Assembly: GCA_026014705.1 (NCBI GenBank)
Contig: JAOZHU010000015.1
Location: 124,001 to 188,000 of the forward strand
DNA: 64,000 bases
Source of the DNA: Candidatus Bathyarchaeota archaeon
Lineage (GTDB): Archaea; Thermoproteota; Bathyarchaeia; Bathyarchaeales; Bathycorpusculaceae
Direction: 5' to 3'
Every line of letters begins with the position of its first letter. The stretch's first letter is position 1. The notes under the pieces were generated by a model that was not told where the DNA came from, did not search any database, and saw only the letters and a list, made by a program, of their open reading frames with translations. The translations under genes and the position numbers were made by a program. Shown one piece after another: positions 56,052 through 64,000 of this stretch.

Positions 56052-56965
56052 AAACAGCGACGTTTGCATTTTGCTTGTTTCTTGTGCTGTTGGCTCCGTC
56101 TATGTTTCTCTCGCAGGATAATTTAGTGTTAGCGAATGCTGGCGCGTCTATACCCAAGCCGTCTGTCCCAGAGTTTACCGTTAAGTTTGTGAATGCTTCC
56201 TATAGTGTTACCACTACGAATCCTTATACTGGATTAAGCGAAACTAAGCTGACAAGTAATAACTCAATTGAAGTTACAATTAAGAATCAGCCATTTGCCT
56301 ACTCTGATTATCAGATATACTATAATGTTCGTGTCAAACCTCACTTTGCAGAGAATTGGACTGAAATTTACCCTATACAGAACATGACCAGCACATACAA
56401 TGGGGATGGCGCTTTTTCTTATGCACTATACGTTAATCTTGATGCCCCAGCCCAATCAAGCTTAAGCTATACCAATATTACTTTTCCTGTTGTGCCAACG
56501 CGTGTTTATTCAGCATCAGGCTATTATGAAGGCTATAATATTCAGAGATACTACTCTGGAGAAGAAGGTCAAGAAGGCAGATACTCTGAATTCCTAAACG
56601 CAATTCCAGATGGTGCTCAACTTGATTTTCAAGTAGAGGCATTGGTTGGGCATTCCTCTCAGAGGTGGATTATTCAGCATCCCCTTTTCCCAACATATGG
56701 TGGGTATTTTGCTCCTGCTGTTGCTTACGATGGAACAAGCAGCGGCTGGAGCAACACGCAAACCATAACCATCGGTGCAAACGCCCACACAGCAACCCCT
56801 GATACATCACCTTTGCAGAGCCCAACGGCAACGTCTAATTTTCAAAGTGACGCAAATCAACAAGGCTTTAACTGGACAGAAACTATCTTGCTCGCTGCAT
56901 TAATAGTCATAGCTGCTTTGCTCGTAGCCATCGCACTCATGCGCAGAAAACAAACAAAAAAATGA
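56048..56965 (+). CDS. Secreted, C-terminally TM-anchored protein, repeat-family member 3
   Basis: MKTATFAFCLFLVLLAPSMFLSQDNLVLANAGASIPKPSVPEFTVKFVNASY; ATGA overlap with member 2. Confidence 0.8.
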   Translation: MKTATFAFCLFLVLLAPSMFLSQDNLVLANAGASIPKPSVPEFTVKFVNASYSVTTTNPYTGLSETKLTSNNSIEVTIKNQPFAYSDYQIYYNVRVKPHFAENWTEIYPIQNMTSTYNGDGAFSYALYVNLDAPAQSSLSYTNITFPVVPTRVYSASGYYEGYNIQRYYSGEEGQEGRYSEFLNAIPDGAQLDFQVEALVGHSSQRWIIQHPLFPTYGGYFAPAVAYDGTSSGWSNTQTITIGANAHTATPDTSPLQSPTATSNFQSDANQQGFNWTETILLAALIVIAALLVAIALMRRKQTKK

Positions 56966-56975
56966 AGAGAAACTG

Positions 56976-57914
56976 CTATTGTTTAGCAGCTGCTTTCGCC
57001 AGTTTCTTCATTATGGCTTCTTTAGCGATAGTGTACGCTATCGCGTAGTCGAAAAGCCCCTGAGGCTCAGCAGTCGCGCGCTTAATCATTTCCGTCTCAG
57101 TCTTAATCTTCAGCTTGCCGATGGCTAATGCGCCGATGCCGTAAACGCCCGCTTTAATCTCTTTCCCGTCATCATTCACACCCACGCCTTCAACACCAAG
57201 CGGCTTGATAGCGTTGATGTCAGCGACTATCTTGCATTTTGCACCGTACTTGTTAAGTTCAGCAAGCGAGAGCAGTTGGATTCCGCCTGCACCTGCAGCT
57301 AGAACAATCTCGGCGTTTTTGATAGCTGCGCCTGTTTGCTCAGAACTAGCAACTTCGATAACTTTGACTCTTTGCGCGCCAACTTCAGCGTTAATTTTGT
57401 CGGCTACAGCTTGCCCCTTAGCTAAAGAGCGCGAAGTTATAGTCACATTAGCTTTTTCTGCAGCGTAGATCCTAGCAGCAGTTTGCCCAACTGGTCCTGT
57501 GCCAGCCAACACCGTGACGTTTTTGCCCTCTAGCGTTCCAAAGCCCTTCTCAAGCGAGGCACCTAAGGTTTTAGCTACCGCGGCAGCAGCAGTCGAGTAT
57601 CCGCCTCTCGGATCAACAATGATGCTGTTTCCCCATGGGGCGGATTTCATGCATTTCTGTGTTGCAGCTACGACTTCGTTGACCATGTCAAAGTTGCTTC
57701 CATTAATGAAAATCTTTGTGTGTTTTGCTCCTTCGGGACCTCTCGGGAAAAGTGTGTCGTAAACGATTCTTGCCGCGTCTTCGCCTGTGACATTCTCGTA
57801 TTTGAATATCATTGAATCTGGGAAAGCGTCGATTGCCACCAGCATGTCAAACGGGCTTGCGTACTTGTCGGTGTCCAAGAAAACGAAAACTGTTTTAAAC
57901 TGTGGTTCCGTCAA
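56976..57914 (-). CDS. NAD(P)-dependent methylenetetrahydromethanopterin dehydrogenase-like (MtdB family)
   Basis: VFVFLDTDKYASPFDMLVAIDAFPDSMIFKYENVTGEDAARIVYDTLFPRGPEGAKHTKIFINGSNFD; NVTVLAGTGPVGQTAARIYAAEKANVTITSR. Confidence 0.85.
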   Translation of the reverse strand: MTEPQFKTVFVFLDTDKYASPFDMLVAIDAFPDSMIFKYENVTGEDAARIVYDTLFPRGPEGAKHTKIFINGSNFDMVNEVVAATQKCMKSAPWGNSIIVDPRGGYSTAAAAVAKTLGASLEKGFGTLEGKNVTVLAGTGPVGQTAARIYAAEKANVTITSRSLAKGQAVADKINAEVGAQRVKVIEVASSEQTGAAIKNAEIVLAAGAGGIQLLSLAELNKYGAKCKIVADINAIKPLGVEGVGVNDDGKEIKAGVYGIGALAIGKLKIKTETEMIKRATAEPQGLFDYAIAYTIAKEAIMKKLAKAAAKQ

Positions 57915-58045
57915 ATTTCACACCTAAACTGACTGTGAATGCAGTTTACCCATTTAAGAATTATCACAAGCCACTGCGGTTTTGAATATCTTTAATAATT
58001 CGGCGCCCAGAAGTGTAACCATAAACGGTTCAAGAAGGCATACAC

Positions 58046-59089
58046 GTGTCGGTAGCTGAAAACTTGGAAAAGCTCTGCAACGCCTGCGGAGTAGCAGGCA
58101 GAGAAGCAGAAGTCAGAAACTTAATGGTCAAACTGCTTAAGCCCCATGTGGATGAAGTCTACGTGGACAAGCTTGAAAATGTCATCGGCGTCAAGAAGGG
58201 CAAGAAAACCGCGCCTAAAGTGATGCTTGCCGCGCACATGGACGAAATCGGCTTAATGGTCAAAACCATATCAAAAGAAGGATTCCTGCAGTTTGCAAAA
58301 ATGGGCGGAATAGACGACCGCATTCTCCTAGCCCAAAAAGTGACAGTGTACACAGCGAAAGGCGCTTTGCCCGGCATAGTGGGCTCAAAACCGCCGCACA
58401 TACAGAAAGAGGAAGAACGCAAAAAAATCGTAACCTATGACGAGTTGTTCATTGACGTGGGAGCGGAAAGCCGAGAAGACGCCGCGAAGATGGGCGTCAA
58501 AGTCGGCGACGTAGTAGGCTTCGACGCCGAATACGCGCAAATAGGCAAAGATACTGTTATTGGCAAAGCCTTTGACGACCGCGTAGGCTGCGCAGTAATG
58601 ATTGAAACGCTTAAGCATCTGGAAAAAACTGACTGCACCGTTTACGCGGTGGGCACAGTTCAAGAAGAAGTGGGGTTAAGAGGCGCGGGAACAGCCGCTT
58701 TCGGCGTAGACCCCGACCTAGCCATAGCGTTAGATGTTACCGTTGCAGGCGACGTGCCGGGCGTGAAAGAGTTCGAATCCGCAGTGAAGATGGGCAAAGG
58801 TCCCACTTTGACTGTATCCGACTCGGGGCTGATAACGCACCCGAAGGTCTTGCGGCTGCTTCTTGACGCAGCTGAGGAAAACAAGATTGCTTACCAGTTG
58901 GAAACGGGTTTAATGGGCACCACGGATGCAGCGCGCATATCCCTAACGCGGCAGGGTGTCCCAAGCGGTACTATATGCGTTCCAGCGCGTTACATTCACA
59001 GCCCCGTAGGCATGCTCAGCTTGAAGGACGCGGAAGACTCGGTGAAGTTGACTGTAGCGGCAATTCAGAAAGCCCAAAAATTCTTCTGA
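58046..59089 (+). CDS. M42 family aminopeptidase
   Basis: MLAAHMDEIGLMVKTISKEGFLQFAKMGGIDDRIL; GKAFDDRVGCAVMIETL; GTVQEEVGLRGAGTAAFGVDPDLAIALDVT. Confidence 0.93.
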   Translation: MSVAENLEKLCNACGVAGREAEVRNLMVKLLKPHVDEVYVDKLENVIGVKKGKKTAPKVMLAAHMDEIGLMVKTISKEGFLQFAKMGGIDDRILLAQKVTVYTAKGALPGIVGSKPPHIQKEEERKKIVTYDELFIDVGAESREDAAKMGVKVGDVVGFDAEYAQIGKDTVIGKAFDDRVGCAVMIETLKHLEKTDCTVYAVGTVQEEVGLRGAGTAAFGVDPDLAIALDVTVAGDVPGVKEFESAVKMGKGPTLTVSDSGLITHPKVLRLLLDAAEENKIAYQLETGLMGTTDAARISLTRQGVPSGTICVPARYIHSPVGMLSLKDAEDSVKLTVAAIQKAQKFF

Positions 59090-59134
59090 CCACTTTCTGA
59101 AAATTGCTGACTCGCTGCTGGTTGTGATTGAGGC

Positions 59135-59572
59135 ATGGAAAAAGCAAAGAAATTCGAGTTTATGGAGCACACGGCAGACGTCTACATAGCGGCGCACGGC
59201 GCGACTTTGGCTGAAGCTTTCGAAAACGCTGCGCTTGCAATGTTCGAAGTCATGACTGACGCATCAAAAGTCGCGGCGAACGCAGAAGACTCGCTCACTG
59301 TGGAGGCGGAAGACGAATACGCGCTTCTTTACAGTTGGCTCGAAACCTTGCTAGTGAAGTTCGAAATTAACAGCATGCTTTACTCGCAGTTCAAAATCTC
59401 CAGCTTGGAGGAGACAGCCGAAGGCTTCAAGCTCACGGCAACTGTGCGAGGTGAAAAATTCAACGCTGCAAAGCACACGCAAAAAGTCGCCGTTAAGGCA
59501 GTCACGTATCACCGCATGGAGATAATCAAAACACTGGACAAAGTCACCTTAGAGTTCATTCTGGACATTTAA
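59135..59572 (+). CDS. Archease
   Basis: FEFMEHTADVYIAAHGATLAEAFENAALAMFEVMTD; VKAVTYHRMEI. Confidence 0.93.
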   Translation: MEKAKKFEFMEHTADVYIAAHGATLAEAFENAALAMFEVMTDASKVAANAEDSLTVEAEDEYALLYSWLETLLVKFEINSMLYSQFKISSLEETAEGFKLTATVRGEKFNAAKHTQKVAVKAVTYHRMEIIKTLDKVTLEFILDI

Positions 59573-60222
59573 GCCAAATTCAGCTGTTTCAACTCTTTCA
59601 AAATCACGTCTACTACCTTTTCGGGCGGCGTATCCAACGCATCGCAGCCAGCTTCGGCAAACGGCACACCTGCTTCCTTGAAAAGCCGCAGAATAGGCCG
59701 TGTCTGCGCCTCGTAAACCTCAATTCGCCTCTTTATAACTTCAGCCGTATCATCTGAACGCTGGTACAAAACTCCGCCGCACTTGTCGCAGACACCTTCA
59801 ACCTTAGGCTTAAGAAAACGCACATTGTAGACTGCACCGCAGTTCTTGCAGATTCTCCGCGTGGACAACCGCTCAACAATAATCCAATCAGGCACCAAAA
59901 GCAGGATGACGACGTCGATTTTGGCGATTTTCTCCAACGTTTTCGCCTGCTCCACAGTTCGCGGGAAACCATCCAACAGAAAGCCTCTGCCTTCAGGAAC
60001 CTCGCTTAAGCGTTTCTTCAAAACTTCCACGACAACATCGTCAGGCACAAGCAACCCCTTTTCCACGTAACCCTTGATTTTTCTGCCAAACGGGGAGTCC
60101 TCCTTCATTATTTCTCTGAAAATATCGCCCATCGCAATCACATCAAAGCCCAACTTCGCCTGCAGCCGCGACGCGTAAGTGCCCTTTCCAGAGCCCGGTG
60201 CCCCAAAGATAACCGCGTTCAA
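59569..60222 (-). CDS. adk: Adenylate kinase (zinc-lid type)
   Basis: MNAVIFGAPGSGKGTYASRLQAKLGFDVIAMGDIFRE; FLLDGFPRTVEQA; CKNCGAVYNVRF...CDKCGG. Confidence 0.95.
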   Translation of the reverse strand: MNAVIFGAPGSGKGTYASRLQAKLGFDVIAMGDIFREIMKEDSPFGRKIKGYVEKGLLVPDDVVVEVLKKRLSEVPEGRGFLLDGFPRTVEQAKTLEKIAKIDVVILLLVPDWIIVERLSTRRICKNCGAVYNVRFLKPKVEGVCDKCGGVLYQRSDDTAEVIKRRIEVYEAQTRPILRLFKEAGVPFAEAGCDALDTPPEKVVDVILKELKQLNLA

Positions 60223-60373
60223 TTCAACACGCTACTCCTGAACTCTCTCTTCTCTAAGAAATACAGTGCGTAATTAACTTTTTGTGCCATCCAAGACCCT
60301 GCAAGATGGAAACGTTTATGCCCGCTAAAAACGCTCTTAGCTTTACCCAAAGCACTCACGACGGTGTAAATGC

Positions 60374-61285
60374 TTGCACACGAAAAAAATCGGAGACAAC
60401 CTCTTTCTAATAGACCTTGAAACAGGTGGCTTCCAACACCTAATCGCCAGCTACGTCCTAAAAGGCGCAAAAACAATAATCGTGGAAACAGGACCCACAT
60501 CCTCAATCACCCACCTGCTTTCCAGCTTAAACAAAATAGGCGTTGCAACAACCGACGTAGCGTACGTGGCGCTTTCACACGTGCATCTAGACCACGGCGG
60601 AGGCACAGGCACCCTGCTGAAGCTTCTGCCCAACGCCAAAATCATCGTTCACCCACGCGGCGCAGCGCACTTGATTAACCCGCAGAAACTTTGGCTCCAA
60701 TCCCAAGCAGTTTTAGGCTACGTTGCGGAGATCTACGGCAAGCCTGAACCCGTCGCCGAAGACAAAATAATCCCTGCAGCGGAGGGCATGGTTTTTGAGG
60801 CGGAAAACACTCTGGGGCTGAAGGTTGTGGAGACGCTGGGGCATGCAGTGCACAACCTGAGTTTCTTCGAAACGCTGAACAAAGGCGTATTCACAGGCGA
60901 CGCTGCAGGAATTTACCTCAACGAATTCAACGTGGTTATTCCCACCTCGCCGCCGCCTTTCCGTTTAGACATTGCCTTAGCTTCCCTAGAGAAGCTGATT
61001 AGACTTAATCCCAAGTTTCTTTATTACAGCCACTTCGGTAAAGCATCCAACGCCGTGCAGCGGCTCAAAGACTACGCACTGCAGCTCAAGCAGTGGGCAA
61101 GCATCGCGGAAGAAGGCACAGCGAAAGGGCAAAGTTTCGAGGCAATACGGGACAGGATACTCGCAGAAGACGAAGCCATGCGGAAAATCGCTCCTTATCT
61201 TAAGGCGCATCCGATTTTTATGAAAACCGCCATCGAAAACAGCGTCCGAGGCTTCACTGAGGCTGCGTCAAAAACGAAAACTTAA
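60374..61285 (+). CDS. MBL-fold metallo-hydrolase
   Basis: LSHVHLDHGGGTGTLLKLLPNAKIIVHPRG; LGHAVHNLSFFETLNKGVFTGDAAG. Confidence 0.88.
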   Translation: MHTKKIGDNLFLIDLETGGFQHLIASYVLKGAKTIIVETGPTSSITHLLSSLNKIGVATTDVAYVALSHVHLDHGGGTGTLLKLLPNAKIIVHPRGAAHLINPQKLWLQSQAVLGYVAEIYGKPEPVAEDKIIPAAEGMVFEAENTLGLKVVETLGHAVHNLSFFETLNKGVFTGDAAGIYLNEFNVVIPTSPPPFRLDIALASLEKLIRLNPKFLYYSHFGKASNAVQRLKDYALQLKQWASIAEEGTAKGQSFEAIRDRILAEDEAMRKIAPYLKAHPIFMKTAIENSVRGFTEAASKTKT

Positions 61286-61347
61286 CACGCAGCGTTCACA
61301 ACTGTTTTATATTCTGCCGTTGCTTGTTTTGTGAGGATGAAACAAGA

Positions 61348-62826
61348 ATGGGAGAAAGCGAGAGTCGACCACCGCCAGAAAAAATCCCTCTTGAAAAACT
61401 AGACAACTACACATGGCGCATACCGCAGTACAAGCGTGGAATGCGCGTTCCAGGCATGGTTTTCGCCAACGACAACCTCATGGAAAAAATGCAAACTGAC
61501 CGAACACTCTGGCAATGCGCTAATGTAGCACATTTACCGGGCATATACAAGTACGCTGTAACGCTGCCCGATGGACATGAAGGTTACGGGTTTCCCATAG
61601 GCGGCGTCGCTGCAACGGACTACGACGAAGGCGTAATCAGCCCAGGCGGGGTTGGCTACGACATAAACTGCGGCGTTCGTCTTTTAACCACAAACCTTTC
61701 AGAGCAAACGCTGCGACCGAAGCTTGCCCAGTTGGCAAACGCCATTTTTGAAAATGTGCCGTCTGGGCTGGGCAGCCGACGCAAAGACTTCAAAATAACG
61801 CCAGGCGACTTGGACAGGCTGGTCGTTGAAGGCGTACAATGGATAATTGACCGCGGCTTAGGCTGGGCTGGCGACGCGGAGCACTGTGAAGAACGCGGGT
61901 GCATGAAAAACGCGAATCCCAGCAAAGTCTCAGCCACAGCCAAGAACAGGGGACTAACTCAACTGGGCACTTTGGGCTCGGGAAACCATTTCTTGGAAAT
62001 CCAGAAAGTAGACAAGATTTACAACCAGCGAACAGCGAAAACACTCGGGCTTGAAGAGGAAGGGCAAGTTACAGTTATGATTCACTGCGGTTCCCGAGGC
62101 TACGGGCACCAAGTGTGCTCCGACTACCTGCGCGTCATGGAGCACGCAGTGCAGAAGTACAAGATAACGCTGCCTGACAGGGAACTGGCGTGCGCGCCTG
62201 GAAAAAGCAACGAGGCAGAAGATTACTTCCAAGCGATGGCATGCGCAGTTAACTATGCTTTTTCGAACAGGCAAGCAATAATGCACTGGGTACGCCAAAG
62301 CTTCCAGCAAGTTTACCACACAGAACCTGAAAAGTTTGGGTTGAAACTCGTTTACGACGTAGCCCACAACATTGCGAAAGTGGAAACGCACACGATTGAC
62401 AACACGCAAAAGAAGGTTTGGGTCCACAGAAAAGGCGCCACCCGAGCTTTCCCTGCTGGGCACTCGGAGATACCAGCGGATTACCGCGGCGAAGGGCAAC
62501 CCGTGCTGATTCCAGGCAGCATGGGAACAAGTTCATGGGTTCTACTCGGCACTGAACGCGCTATGGAACTGTCTTTCGGCTCAACAGCACACGGCGCAGG
62601 GCGCATGCTGAGCCGCGCCGCTGCAAAAAGGCGTTATTGGGGCGGAAACATAAGAACCGCTTTGGAGAAGCGCGGAGTAGTTGTGAGAGCTGCGAGCGCG
62701 GAGGTTTTAGCTGAGGAAGCCGATGCCGCATATAAGGATGTTGATGTTGTGGCTGACGTGAGCGATAAGGTGGGAATCGCCACTAAAGTTGCAAGGCTTG
62801 TGCCAATAGCCGTCATTAAGGGCTAA
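61348..62826 (+). CDS. rtcB: RNA-splicing ligase RtcB
   Basis: [78 protein letters not shown]; no intein insertion. Confidence 0.95.
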   Translation: [492 protein letters not shown]

Positions 62827-62919
62827 CGTTTGTCAACGTGACGTGCTGGTTATGGCAAAGCTAAAAAGGAAACGCTGCCGTTAATACACTCTCACAAGTG
62901 GTTCGGAGGAAAAACACGA

Positions 62920-63852
62920 ATGTTTGACGCAAAAAAGTTCATTGAAGATTCGCTGGAGGAAATTAAGAAAGCCGTTGGGAAAGACCGCGTAATCTCTGCT
63001 TGCTCAGGCGGCGTGGACAGCACAGTTGCCACCGCTTTAGTGCACAAGGCAGTAGGTGACAGTTTAGTTGCAGTATTCATAGATGACGGGCTCCGCAGAG
63101 AAGGCGAACCTGAATTTGTAGTTAAAACGCTCAAAAACTTGAGCATTAAAACCAAGTATATTGACGCGAAAAAGGATTTCTTTGAGGTTTTCAAGGGCAA
63201 AACTGACGCCGAAGAAAAGCGCAAAGCGTTCAGAGACAAGTTTTACAAAACGTTAGGCAAAGCGGCTAAGGAAGAGAAAATCAAGTTCATCGTGCAAGGC
63301 ACAATAAAAGCTGACGTTATAGAAACAGTTGGCGGCATAAAATCGCAGCACAACGTTCTAGAGCAAATTGGTATTAACCCTGAAACTTACGGTTACAAAA
63401 TCCTAGAGCCTCTAAAAGAACTGTTTAAGCCAGAAGTTAGAATGGTTGCCCGCGAGCTATGTTTACCGAAAGAAGTGTCTGAGCGGATGCCCTTTCCAGG
63501 TCCTGCTTTGTCGCTGAGGGTCCTCGGCGAAGTTACGCCTGAACGCGTTGCAATCGTGCGGAAAGCCACCGAGATTGTCGAGGAAGAAACGCGGGAACTA
63601 GGCACTTTTCAGAACTTCGCTGTGCTGCACAATGATAAGGCAACAGGAATCAAAGAGGGCAAAAGGGTCTACGGCAACATCATCACCGTGCGCATTGTGG
63701 AGTCTAAAGATGCAGTTACGGCGAAAGCCCGTCAAGTGCCATACGAAATTCTCATGCGCATCGCGGGAAGAATAACAGGCGAAATACCGAGCGTTGTCCG
63801 CTGCTTGTACGATATCACTGATAAACCGCCTTCAACAATTGAATTCGAATAA
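62920..63852 (+). CDS. guaAB: GMP synthase subunit B (ATP pyrophosphatase)
   Basis: RVISACSGGVDSTVATALVHKAVGDSLVAVFIDDGLRR; KLIEPLKELFKPEVR-like; RMPFPGPALSLRVLGE. Confidence 0.93.
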   Translation: MFDAKKFIEDSLEEIKKAVGKDRVISACSGGVDSTVATALVHKAVGDSLVAVFIDDGLRREGEPEFVVKTLKNLSIKTKYIDAKKDFFEVFKGKTDAEEKRKAFRDKFYKTLGKAAKEEKIKFIVQGTIKADVIETVGGIKSQHNVLEQIGINPETYGYKILEPLKELFKPEVRMVARELCLPKEVSERMPFPGPALSLRVLGEVTPERVAIVRKATEIVEEETRELGTFQNFAVLHNDKATGIKEGKRVYGNIITVRIVESKDAVTAKARQVPYEILMRIAGRITGEIPSVVRCLYDITDKPPSTIEFE

Positions 63853-63862
63853 ACTGGAAGAC

Positions 63863-63895
63863 TGCCCCTCCAAGGGCATTGTCATCTTTTTTTTT
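63863..63895 (+). terminator. Stem plus T9 tract downstream of guaAB
   Basis: TGCCCctccaaGGGCA followed by ttgtcaTCTTTTTTTTT. Confidence 0.45.
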
Positions 63896-63973
63896 GGTGC
63901 TGGCTTCATAAGTGGTTAAGGGCTAAAGTTAATACTCAGCGTTTTGCATTTGGATGGTTGAAGGCGTATTCCA

Positions 63974-64000
63974 GTGCCATACAAGGACGAATGCGGAATC
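63974..64000 (+). CDS. Possible start of an N-terminal-nucleophile amidotransferase (PurF-like), truncated by window end
   Basis: GTG start then PYKDECGI..., short propeptide followed by CGI as in PurF; only 9 codons visible. Confidence 0.35.

Noticed and set aside
61348-62826. Intein in RtcB
   Set aside because: Protein is of normal length (~490 aa) with contiguous motifs
1-64000. CRISPR array or cas genes
   Set aside because: No regularly spaced direct repeats of the right length and no Cas-like ORFs; the four dispersed elements are 8-26 kb apart

Overview
This is an archaeal chromosomal window. Protein content (uL15/SecY, EMC3-like DUF106, LysW pathway, archaeal CobY/CobZ-like enzymes, tetraether-lipid-type radical SAM, UbiA, archease/RtcB, GuaAb, H4MPT enzyme) suggests a Bathyarchaeia-like lineage; that taxon call is inference. 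Main blocks: (1) a remnant of the spc operon (rpl15-secY-DUF106-cmk) without adk, which lies at about 59.6 kb; (2) two glycosyltransferase/methyltransferase/radical SAM envelope clusters; (3) a B12 salvage locus (ECF S component, CobZ-like, BtuF-C-D, Dph6-like PP-loop protein, CobT, CobS, CobY) plus a second, divergent CobS-CobY pair at 27-29 kb; (4) a Tes-like radical SAM next to a UbiA prenyltransferase; (5) lysine/ornithine (LysW-X-Y-Z-J-K), threonine and arginine/carbamoyl-phosphate biosynthesis; (6) an intron-containing tRNA-Met(CAT); (7) tandem families of secreted/anchored proteins. The most interesting unexplained signal is a dispersed, conserved intergenic element of about 80-160 nt (core CTATAGCCCCCTTTTAAATAGTTTATATAG...GGGATAGACCCTCTATAGG...TGCAATGA). 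It occurs four times, three of them next to B12 genes and two directly after the two cobY paralogs. Other leads are two probable 1-nt homopolymer indels that split or fuse genes, a variable-loop tRNA intron, and genes whose apparent starts are non-canonical codons. All assignments are from reading the sequence and supplied translations; no searches were run.
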